A stretch of 64,000 nucleotides of DNA from positions 310,001-374,000 of the forward strand of contig JAHLTZ010000003.1 in the NCBI GenBank assembly GCA_025786725.1, given 5' to 3'. The position numbers and the translations under genes are program-made. Below, piece after piece: positions 36,899 to 47,099 of this stretch; positions within the stretch are counted from its first letter, which is position 1, and every line of letters begins with the position of its first letter. The DNA is from Syncephalis fuscata. Lineage: Eukaryota; Zoopagomycota; Zoopagomycetes; Zoopagales; Piptocephalidaceae. A model generated the notes under the pieces. The model saw nothing but the letters and a program-made list of their open reading frames with translations. It was not told the origin of the DNA and made no database searches.

Positions 36899-38267
36899 CT
36901 ATACGGCTACTTGTTTTGGTTTCGAAAACTTGTTATGCATCCATTTGCCCATGTTTGCAATGGTCTCATAGGCGGTAGCAACTTGTGCAAAACATTAGAA
37001 GGAATTGTGCAGTCAGTGTTTTTTACGGCAAATAGTGGCTCGATAGTTTGTATAAGAGGGAATATTTGTTTGACGGCGCGACATTGGCAACCGTTGGATA
37101 TTGCGGTGTTTGGTTCATATTTTTGAATTTCTCACTAGGATTTTGTTTTGGATTGTTCAAAATAGCTGAGGATCGTGTTGACGATGGATCTAGTACGCCT
37201 TGAACATGTATCTGTAGATAACGGTAAGCTTCCATTTTTGATTCTGGCCTAACCGGTGGATAAGCTCCAGTGATCGCATAGTATACCATTATACTAAGCA
37301 TTACATTTTGATTGTAGCACTTTTCAATAGATATTTTGCTATCCAATTCTTTTAACGTAGAAAGCTTTCCAGTTCTAAGCACATTCTTATTTTGCCCATC
37401 CAACATGCTTGCATCCGTATAATCATAAACCTTGACGCGTACGTGGTCTGCGGTTATTTGCTCAACCATAATAGCTACAGATCAATGTTAGAATGCAATT
37501 TTTGAATATGAATATACATACTGTTTTCAGTAATGCCGGCATGCATAATGTTAAGGCTGCGCCAGTACATAATTGCTACATATAAAGATTAGCTAACATG
37601 TAGGTGCTAGTGCAATAGATTTTGCTCACCTTGGGTCACTTTATAAAATATATCTGGTAGAAATACTGCCTTTTCCTCCCAGGTCTTTTTAGCTATAAAT
37701 TGTCCAAGCGGAACTCCTTGAACATCTTCGTGGATGTAACAATTGGCGACACGATTATAAGCTCCACTCGAGTTTTCAATGGTAAAACTTGACAATGGGC
37801 GCTGGATGTACTTTCTGCCAGGTGCTTGATTGTCAGAAAACATTTTCTCGCCCTTTTGCAATGCCTACATCATAATAAATAAGTAAATGCAACTACAATA
37901 TTTCTTGTTCATACAGTAAAAACCTGGTATTCTGTCGTGATTTTATTATATTCTCCCCATTTACATGTGAGAACACCGTTTTGATTGTTCCATTTAACTT
38001 TGGCAAAAGCTGCTGATTTTGATAAACCGATCCATTTTAAATGTGTTATGTTGTACTGAGCTTGGTTACGGGTATTGTTCAAGTGTCGTACGCCAGCATC
38101 GTAATCGTGACAATATCTATCAAATAATATATAAATTAGTATTACTTAAATATTATATATGTTTTATACCTTGGTATCTGGTAAGGAACATATGCCATTG
38201 CCGTTTGAATTAGTGCCACCAGGGTACCAATCATCACAATTGTAAAAAAGTTATAAAATCTCGTCAT
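36899..38267 (-). CDS. Secreted kinase-like (probable pseudokinase) protein, copy B, with frame breaks
   Basis: Inverted paralog of 15409-16785. Exons, high to low: 38170-38267, 37915-38116, 37630-37864, 37522-37575, 36899-37474. The signal peptide and splice sites are the same as in copy A. The mature N-terminus (YVPYQIP versus YVPYEIR), exon 2 (KWIGLSKSAAFAKVKW versus KWFGIGELGAFANVKW), exon 3 (SSFTIENSSGAYNR versus SRFIIPRPPGTHTS) and exon 5 (TDASMLDGQNKNVLRTG versus TRASILVGQNNNVFESG) differ in clusters. Exon 2 lacks one base near its 5' end and exon 5 lacks one base at the VANVRAV position, so as written it cannot be translated through. These could be genuine pseudogene lesions or the same one-base losses seen in other genes here. 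Confidence 0.65.
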
Positions 38268-38936
38268 AATAAAAATGAATTTCTATAATGAGGATTCTAT
38301 TCTAGATAGCAAATGAGGTAGTCGTTAAGTTTGCGTCAAGCAAGTGAAGTAACGGAGGATTGAAGGATACGGTATAGTACAAATCGAGCTAATCATGACA
38401 ATATTTATACATTACGACGGAGAGATGAAATACCATGTTTATTACACGTTTCTACGAAAGGAAGCGCTAGTGGGCACAAAAGCATATGAAAATAATCGTC
38501 AAGAGACGTTAAGCCAATCAACATGCTTTGTCAATGCTAAAAATACAACAATCAACATGTTTGCATCAATGGCAGCATTGGAATTACCGGATTGCTGTTT
38601 CAGTTGCAAAAATATGTATGAGAAATACACTTTGCTTGTCAAAAGGAACTTCTAATGGATTGACCATAGCTGATACATAGTAAAACGCACAGTGATCTGG
38701 CACGTTGATCACGTTTTAAACCAAGTCAGTAACGAGACAGTTACATGGTGTTTTAAAACAAAAACATGGCGTTTTATTTTTTACAAGACTTATATGGAAG
38801 TGTGTGGAGTGGCTGTTTACCATTAAAGATGCCAAATAGGTATACTAGCAAGTATTTTAGTATTTATTCAATGATAGACAGCATATCAAAGTTATAAGCA
38901 GCTATGAGTATAATGATGGCAATGCGATACATACAC
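38268..38936. other. Spacer between the inverted-arm genes
   Basis: Near-identical to 14738-15408 in reverse. The 86-codon plus-strand frame at 38395-38655 is not preserved as a comparable open frame in the other arm and is probably spurious. Confidence 0.4.
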
Positions 38937-40261
38937 TTAGCGCTGGTCGCCCATGTACTCTGTCAATGCCGCCATTTGGGGAGTAAATGCGGGTGTTTTG
39001 CCAGATGCATTTCCACCATGAGAGTCTGTCGCACCTGCCTGGACATCGGGACCTGGAACTGGCATAAAGATAACCTTAGTCTGGCCGCTCTTTGACATCT
39101 GTGCCATGGTATCGAGATAGCGGATCTGCATGGCTGCCGGGGTATTAAGAATCTCCGATGCTTCACGCATTAGTTTAGCCGAGTCGACTAGATATGATGG
39201 AACACGAGTCAAGTGTATTAGCCATTGTTTTATCGCAATATCGAGCCAATAGGCCACTGTGTGCTACTAGTTTGCCAAACTTACCTTCAGCCTTGGCAGC
39301 AATGACTTTTGATTCACCAATACGTTTCTGCGTGGCAGCACTAGATAGGGACTGCTGGAGTTCTTGGCTGAATTGCAAGTCTTTGATTAGTGTATTCTCC
39401 ACGCGAATACCCCACGAGGCAGCCGGTTCTTCAAGCATAGCGCCTAATGACTGTCCAATACTTTCACGATTCTCAATGCAATCTTGCAATGAGCGCCCAC
39501 CAAGAATTGCGCGGAGACTTGTTTGAGCACGTTCCAAAAGAGCCTTCTCGAGTTGTGTGACGCCGTACGTGGCAAGGTACACATCTACAACGTGCCAATA
39601 AACAACACAGTCAATTGTGATATTAACATTGTCCTAATAACAATAAATTGATTTGATAACATGGTTAGCAAGTTGTGCAGCATTGTTATGTTAGCAATTA
39701 AACACCCACTTTAGTCATAATTGATATATCTTGAATTGAAGTGATTTGCATCTTAATATCGACCCGTCGTATCTTTTCACTGACAGGATTTACATTGACA
39801 AGACCGGGGTTGACTGTCTTGTAATATTTACCAAACCGTTCGATCAAACCAACCGATCCTAAAACATTTATATTAGCACTAAAATAAATGTGGACTACAA
39901 ACAACTTACCTTGATGTACCTCCTTATATGGATTTGGACAACATAAGCAGCATGGAATCTAGATGAAGAATAAATATATCAATAAACATTAGGCATCGTT
40001 TTATTATTACTTACTGCTCCAAATGCACCAATAATCGAGCCAATAGCGTTCATAATGTGCGCTATAATCAATAACAGCCATTATTTAGTAATTATTGGAC
40101 TTGGCTTTTCACGGTTCACTTACCATAGCCTCCCTGTTCTCCAAGAGGAATTTCATGCGCAAATGACACTTGCATGTTCCTTGAGCTCCTGGCTGTGCGG
40201 CTATAACACGCTGTGGCTTAGGAGAGCTAGAGCTAGCAATGTCTTGCGAGTATTGATCCAT
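38937..40261 (-). CDS. Stomatin-like SPFH protein, inverted copy with exon-1 frameshift
   Basis: Exons, high to low: 40124-40261, 40015-40061, 39910-39958, 39710-39858, 39285-39633, 38937-39187. It is almost identical to 13412-14737 (for example GVTQLEKAL versus GVTRLEKAL). Exon 1 is 138 nt instead of 139: GGAAACATG of the other copy reads GGAACATG here (about 40177), which shifts the frame after GAQG. If real, translation could restart at the next ATG (MQVSFAHE), keeping the whole SPFH domain. If it is an assembly error the gene is intact. Intron 3 has a GTAAGT donor where the other copy has GTGAGT. Confidence 0.8.
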
Positions 40262-40500
40262 ATTGTAGGTTATTGCTGTTAAGTAGATAGCTAACAAAGT
40301 GTTTTGTTTAACGAAAACAAGAGTAATTGCTGTTAATAAGAATGTGGGATAAAACGCTGTTAACAAAGATATGAAGTGTTGCAGTCAAATGCTTTTATAT
40401 TAAAAGTTTCAAGTGATAACAGTGTTTATGATGCCAAGAAATAAATGTACTATAGGCCAACTTATACTGGCAGGAAAGTAAAAGACTAGAAAATTCAAAG

Positions 40501-41498
40501 GCTACCAACTAACAGGAAAGCAGCATAAAAAAAGGGCAAATAGAATATTCCAATTGCCTTTTTAAGTATTTAATAATGATGATAATTCACTCAAATAAGG
40601 AAATCATTTATTTTTAGTATTATAAACAGCAACGCCAGTGAGCGTTTATTTAATCAATATTATTGGTTTGTTAAAAAGCAAGGCCTGAAGGTTTATAAAT
40701 AAGTAGATAAATAGATAACTATTTGAACAGAAAATTGTAAATTAAATATTAACTCAATTTTATAGATCACTAGTGTTAAATACTATAATACAGCTAGTCT
40801 ATATTAGATTATTATATCCAAAAACTACTAATCAAATGGTTTCAATATTATAATATATTTCTAATTTTTATTCAGGCCACTTTAATAATATTACTATATT
40901 AAATATTTAATCAACTACATATTAAACATTAGTATATAGCGCATCACCTATGGCTAATGCATAGTAGGTGTGCTATAAAATATAAAATATAAATGGCAAG
41001 TAAATATATGGTTTATATTTATACAACAAACGGTTTAATTATATAGTAGATAGTAATTGTAAAAGTATTTATTCTTGCACTTTTATCTAAAAATACAAAT
41101 AATGCATATATTTTTCTGTTCATATTGTAATTTAATAGTTTTTACGCACTTTTATTTAATACTTTATTAAAATATTCAATTAACTATACAGTTATTATTT
41201 GTTTATATTTATATAATTTACTATTTATCAAATAGTTTTTAAAGTATTTGAGTTGCAATACATTCGTTTATATGTTGTAAACAATCTAATATCATAACTC
41301 ATATCCTGTTTATAATTTTACTTGCTAATTCAATTAAAACTGTAACAATATCATTAAAACAGCAATGGCCAATAAACGCTTGTTTAGATGATGTGGTGCA
41401 GATTATACGTACGTGGCCTAAAAAGTCGCGATTTCGCTTATTTATTTCTCTTCACTCTTTTCTTTCTTTATACCAATCTTTGTAGTCCACAACAAACC
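40501..41498. promoter_or_regulatory. AT-rich intergenic region and MAD3 leader
   Basis: About 1 kb of very AT-rich sequence with no supported gene. The last ~60 bp before the ATG (tttctcttcactcttttctttc) repeat the C+T-rich leader signature of other genes in the window. Confidence 0.4.
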
Positions 41499-43987
41499 AT
41501 GGCGCATTTACTTGCTTCAAACCGCGAGACTTCTTCTACTGGCGTGGCAGTTAAGCCATTGGAGTCCGACCAAATCAACTGTCAAAATACCGATGATTCA
41601 ACAAGTATTGGTACGCGGTCTTTTGTCGATCCCACGTCTAAAGAGAAAGGCAAAATAAATGCTTCCCTATTCCACATCGGCGATCTAACTGATATTGAGA
41701 AAGAAAAAGAGAATATTCTACCCGTACGTAGTGGAAGAAGTGTTTATGAGCTTGTACGGCAGTTTAGTACACCTGATAAAAAACGTCATTCTAAATTGCA
41801 AGAAGAACGCGAAGGATTTGAAACTCTACTTACTAACGCACACGAATGGGATGATCCACTCGAAGCATATTATAAATTTGTACACTGGACCATCGATAAC
41901 TATCCACAAGGAAACAATAGTGAAAGTAATCTTGTACCGCTTCTTGAGCGGTGTACACGTACCTTTCGCACAGATAAACGTTATGTAAATGATCCACGCT
42001 ATTTACGGTGCTGGCTTATGTACGCCGAGTATATTGCTGAGCCGCGTATTATATTCCAGCATCTTGAAGCCAACGGCATTGGACAAGAATTGGCTGCATT
42101 TTATGAAGAGTATGCTGTTAATTTGGAAAAAGAATCTAGGTAATTACATTGTAACTAATAAATAATAATCACTTAATTGAATTTAGATGGCAACAAGCAG
42201 ATGCCATTTATAAGCTAGGCATTAATCGATTTGCCCAGCCACTAAATCGGCTTACACGCAAATATAATGCATTTCAAGTTCGAATGGCCGCTGTTGGTGT
42301 TAAACTATCTCCGACTGATTTAGTTGCTGAACAGTCTGTAGCAGAAGTCTCAAAAAAGCCGACAGTAGAACGACCACCCATGCGTGTTTTTGGCAACGCT
42401 CAAGCAAACACACAGAGTAACGTTGAGGTCAAAGACGCTCTTGGCCAACATAATCAGCGTTTAGAGGTTTATCAAGATAAAGAAGATGCTAGCCTACCAG
42501 CTGTCGCCAACAACAACACAACACCTTGGACTGATCTAGGCACCGAAGCCAGTAGACATAAAGAGAATCGGTTAGAGCCGACTCGTTGGCGAGGACAGAA
42601 GCTATCAAACTTTGGTACACGTCTAGCGCAGCCTTGCAAGAAATTTAAAGTATACGAGGATGAGGTAAATAACAATAATAATAATAATAAACTATATCAT
42701 TAATATATAGTGACTAATACTGCCTTTTATAGCCGGAAGAATCAGTTGAAGATACTACACCAGCACGTAATAAAACATCATCAAGACTGACGCCATATAG
42801 TGCACGATCGGAGACAGATCTGCTTAGAGACGATCCATTGCATTATATTAAATTGGCCGATGCTTCAGCCGATAAAACAGCCGCTGATGCTGTTCAAAAG
42901 CCAAAAACCAAGACAAAGGCGCCACGACCAGAAGTTATGGTGGCTACATTTGAATTTGTGTATCCAGATGGTGTAGAGCGCTCATTTGAAGAAGCCAGAG
43001 CTGCTGCATTGGGACTATTAGGTGCAAACTTTGATACACCTCGTACTAAAACCAAGCCAGATGGTAGGTATAGCTAAAAGGCATGATAGATTACATTTTA
43101 ATACTTTTAATGTACTTATTTCAAGCAGAATTAGAGAGCCCATCACCAGTAAAGCGTAGGCGTCGAAGCTATGAGCGGCCTTCATCGCCTACCATTCATA
43201 CAAAGGCTGCACTAAATGATGTTATGGAAATGTTTAATCAGCCGTTAGCATATGAAAATAGTGACCCAGATCACTCATTCGATGGCAATAACGAGGTCGA
43301 AGAAAAAAGTGTGGCGATAAGAGTAACAAAGAGGAAAAAGAAGACGGCGACGACAAAGAATCGAATCAAACGTTTGAATTGCCGTCAAATTCATCAAAGT
43401 TCTCCGTTTATTGTGATGAAGATGACGAGGCTACATCAGTACAGCCATCTGTCAATCATCTTTCACTCAATTATGACGACATAACTGATCATTCTGGTCA
43501 TTATTCAGAGGATGAGGCGCCAGAAGATCTTACTCGTCAACTTGATTTAATGCGAGAATATCAACCATTTAATACTACACTTCCATTATCATCGGATGAT
43601 GATTTTACTATTAATTTTACACATAGAGAAACTATTTGCTCTACGCCACATGGCGCACATATTACCCATACTGAAAATAGCGATGACGATGAAGAGAAGG
43701 ATGAAGAAGACAATAATGTAGATGTGCCGTATACACCTAGAATGGATATTGGTCATAGACCACAAGTGATGCGTATACCTGTACTGACACCCATTACAGA
43801 AGTGAGTGAACGGTCGATCTACTATACAAGTGGACATCGATCTGAACAAGTGTCAACTGGTCATTTAACGGCATTATCGGAACAATCGGAAGACGCGTCT
43901 ACACCACCTGACACTTTAGAAGCTGTATCGCCATTACCACTATCACTGCCATCACCGCACGACAATGAAGTAAATAGCCATGAGTAA
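41499..43987 (+). CDS. MAD3: Spindle-assembly-checkpoint protein Mad3/BubR1-like, without kinase domain
   Basis: Mitotic checkpoint complex subunit that inhibits APC/C-Cdc20. Exons 41499-42139, 42187-42664, 42733-43063, then 43126 (or 43129) to 43987; the last acceptor is a tandem AAGCAG. The start ATGG sits in a good context after a C+T-rich leader. Motifs in order: KEN box (KEKENILPV); Bub1/Mad3 TPR-like region (WDDPLEAYYKFVHWTIDNYPQ, RYLRCWLMYAEY, GIGQELAAFYEEYA, ADAIYKLGINRFAQPL); a GLEBS-type Bub3-binding motif (EFVYPDGVERSFEEARAAA); acidic Ser/Thr-rich tail. No kinase domain follows, as expected for Mad3 rather than Bub1. The frame breaks at an A6 run (43303-43308); one added A gives about 770 residues. 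Confidence 0.9.
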
Positions 43988-46270
43988 TGGATATATATAT
44001 ATATATGGTCTATTTATTGTATATTTATATGTTTAGATATGAATAGCCGACAATTAAGTGAATATGAATATTATATGGCTTGGATTATAAACAGTTTGCG
44101 TTTGTATGCTGCTTACTGCACACTCAATAAAGTTGTTTTTGTTGCTACGCATATTACTGTGTTTTATTATTTATTATTTAAATATAAATTATAAATCAAT
44201 ATATTTATTGCAATGCAAGTTATTGATAAAAGTGCATGTTTACTAAATGGATTTGTGTTAGTAGAATTAAATATTGACGTTTTATTAAAAATAAATAAAG
44301 GTTTATGGTTTAACGCGTATTATTAAACAGTTTGGCTAAATAAACAAGTAATTAAAGTGCACTTACACTAAATACACTAACTACATCTTGATCGGTTCAA
44401 TACAGTAATAAATTCTACACCATCGTGAATTTGTTTTAGCGTAGTACCAAAGCCTTAGTCTGTTTTATTTAAAAGTAAGAGTTGACAATTATTTGCAATA
44501 CCTTGTACTAACCTATGCGAAATTTACTGGGTACTTCTGTGTAGCAGCCTATTTCATGGTGATTGTTAAGGCCAAAAAAGTCCCATCATAAACGAAGAAC
44601 ATTATTGATAAGACGACTTTAAGTACTGGTTTTAAATACAATAACGATTTGGCCCGTGTTTTTGACATTAGTGATAAACAGGCTTTAGGCTTAGCATTTC
44701 ATTATGTCCGGTGATTAATTAATTTGAAAAAATGTAGAAATGTTAGGCCTATCGTTTATCAATGACATTTCAAGCGACAAAATAAGGATAATTAACGGTA
44801 TTGGTGACTAGAGTTGGCCACTTGGACTGCTTTTAAGCTGTACAAGTAGTTGAGCAATTTTCGCCATCTATCTCCAGCCTTGTAATTTAATAAATATAAT
44901 TTATTAACAATGGTGACACCACGTGCATTACAGACGATTGTAATAAATTACAAACAATGCTATTGCCCATTCTCAGTGCTGATGGCGACATAGTTATAGA
45001 AATTTAAAACATTGGTTACTATCTTTATTATAGCCATCTATATATTAAATGTGTATTGCCATTAAATATTAGTAGGATGTGATTGGTGCATAGAAATAAT
45101 AAATAAAAGATTATCTATTCTTGTTGTACATTTGTATAGCCACGCAACCGGAAAAACCCGTAAGATTACAGCTCAATATTACGCGTACCTGAACCAGCTT
45201 GATCATTTGGCAATTGGCGTAACCTGCATTGAAAGGGGCTATGTGCATAGCAAGTCGGCAAAAGGGACATGCAGCAAATGTTTGAACTGTTCCCAATAAA
45301 CAAGAGCCCCTCTGTTTATTATTACTATTATTATTATTATTATTGACATTGCCATCATTATTGTTATTTTATTGTCAATGAGGTTATTATTATTATTGAT
45401 ATAATAGTGTTTTGAATTAAATTATTGTCTTTCAATATTAAACAAATACCTAAGCGGTAAATATCACGAGAAAAGCCGCTATCCGTATTGCCTATAACAC
45501 TACTACTTTGTATCACAGAATAACCGCCACACACACCACCTATATTAGAAAGTGAAAGCAGTGTCCTCCCGGTAGACGTGACATTCTTATCTGGCCGTCC
45601 AACGTTCTACATGCCAAACAACAGACCTCAGCAACGAAAAATCTGTTTGGTTGCCGACTTGGCCGCACGCGTAATAGCGTAGCTTGTCGGTACCTGTGTG
45701 TATGTGTGCGTGCATGGGCAATTGAAAGTAACTCTCCCATCCATCAGTGGTCGTTATTGCTCATTTTCTTGAATTATTCGCCGTCGTCAAGGTGTACACG
45801 TTGTTACACTTCAACAACTATTGCTTGTAATTATTCCACTATCATTCATCGATTGGCAACTGGTTGTTGTTTATATATTTATATGCCGCCGTTAGATAAA
45901 AGCGAAATCACATAAAACAATTCGTAACCTATCCAAAATCTCTGCTGGACACACCTCGCCTTCAATAGTGACAACAACAACAACAACACTATCCACAGTA
46001 GTCGTAGTAGTAATAGTAATAGTATCAACAACTATTTGTTACTTATTTCTTTATTCAAACATCACTTACAAAAAACGATAAAAACGACAAAAGTAGTAAT
46101 ACTTACGCGTATTAGTGATGTCACTCTTTTTTGCTCATGTTTACTTGCTTTCCGTAAGTCATTTATATTTAACTATACTACTAATACTAACCAAATCAAT
46201 TATCTATATTATATCACATTTATTTACGATCACCGAGTAGTTAGCGTGGCTGCTTATTGCTCCCGTGGCC
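43988..46270. other. Long intergenic region; possible unassigned gene around 45.1-45.7 kb
   Basis: The first kilobase is AT-rich with nothing recognisable. Between 45111 and 45740 GC content rises and several frames stay open on both strands, which is unlike the surrounding spacer (see the separate entry). The last 300 bp hold the upstream region of the b561-like gene. Confidence 0.35.
45111..45320 (-). CDS. Possible C-terminal coding segment with a Pellino-like CPFC motif
   Basis: A minus-strand frame reads GTVQTFAACPFCRLAM ... NCQMIKLVQ and then reaches a GTACGC donor-like site at about 45185. Pellino-type E3 ubiquitin ligases end with GTHAFHAACPFC ... CI+LIFQ, a notably similar arrangement. 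Upstream (45320-45440) is an Asn-codon-rich low-complexity stretch, and the frame SNIGGVCGGYSVIQSS ... DIYRL lies at about 45445-45560. I could not assemble a full exon chain or find the Pellino FHA or RING parts, so the identity is a weak inference. Chance open frames remain possible. Confidence 0.25.
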   Translation of the reverse strand, partial: NKQRGSCLLGTVQTFAACPFCRLAMHIAPFNAGYANCQMIKLVQVRVILSCNLTGFSGCVAIQMYNKNR

Positions 46271-46916
46271 ATGTTTGTTGGTACACAGCCGTTACGCCGT
46301 CAACTATTTCCCAAAGACCATGGCAGTAGCGTTAGACATACAAAGGCTCATCGATGGGCCATGACGCTTGTTTTCCTAATGGTGACGGTCGGCTGCCTTA
46401 TTGGTATGTTTGGCCTAAGCCATGGTCCTAGTAAATCACTCCACGGTATTGTCGGCATTATCATTTTTGCCTTGCTCTGTGTACTGGCCCTATTTGGTAT
46501 GCTACGTGCCTATTTCGTTAAGGCACTTGGTCAACGTAATGCCATTCAACAGGTGCTTACACCTCGTAAACACTTAATGACCGCCATCCATAGACATATG
46601 GGTATATTTGTATGGACATTAGCGGCTATTAATGTACTGCTCGGCCTATTAAGAATCCGTAAGTAAATTACAAATAATCAAAACCATATTACTAATTTCA
46701 GCCCTTTTCTTGATAGATGCACACTATGCACATCTTTGTGTGGTCGGTGTCTATTCGGTATTATGGTTTGGTGTACTGACCTACCAAGTGTATTTCAAAC
46801 GTACACTAGCCAATGCTTTCCCACCACGACGTGCCGCAACTGCCAACGATTTAAATAAACTATCTAATAGTCAGGTCGAAAAGGTCGAAGAAACCAGCGC
46901 CATACCAGTCGTTTAG
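46271..46916 (+). CDS. Cytochrome b561-like transmembrane protein
   Basis: Exons 46271-46658 and 46717-46916; 588 nt, 195 residues. Four hydrophobic helices are visible: MTLVFLMVTVGCLIGMF, GIVGIIIFALLCVLALFGML, MGIFVWTLAAINVLLGLL and LCVVGVYSVLWFGVLTYQV. His residues sit where b561 helices carry haem ligands: HRW before helix 1, SLHGIVG, AIHRHMGIF and HAHYAHL. The helix pattern matches helices 2-5 of a b561 domain, which moves electrons across internal or plasma membranes using two b-haems. The usual first helix is absent from this model; either it lies in an unseen upstream exon or this is a short family member. It is convergent with the NELF-A-like gene, 183 bp apart. Confidence 0.72.
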
Positions 46917-47099
46917 ATTGGGATGTGTAAACAATCCCTCGTTGTAGTCTCATTTTAATAATAATAAAATTACTGATTTATTTACATTGTGTTGCTTTAC
47001 TACTATCAGTTTAATCAAATTAATTCGTTTATTTTAAAACTTATTTAAATTTATTAAAGTTAAAAAGTACACACTGGACATGACTGCCATATGTATATT

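Larger units (their letters stand above)
36855..40500. repeat. Inverted duplication, right arm
   Basis: Reverse-complement counterpart of 13160-16832. Gene order and spacer are retained. Introns and spacer differ by only scattered bases, while parts of the pseudokinase exons differ strongly. Similarity fades between about 40440 and 40510. Confidence 0.85.

Noticed and set aside
38395-38655. 86-codon plus-strand frame in the right-arm spacer
   Set aside because: Not maintained as an open frame in the near-identical left arm, so it is probably fortuitous.
45540-45740. 66-codon minus-strand frame with HTHRYRQATLLRVRPSRQ
   Set aside because: No family resemblance. It conflicts with other open frames on both strands and could not be joined to the Pellino-like segment in phase.
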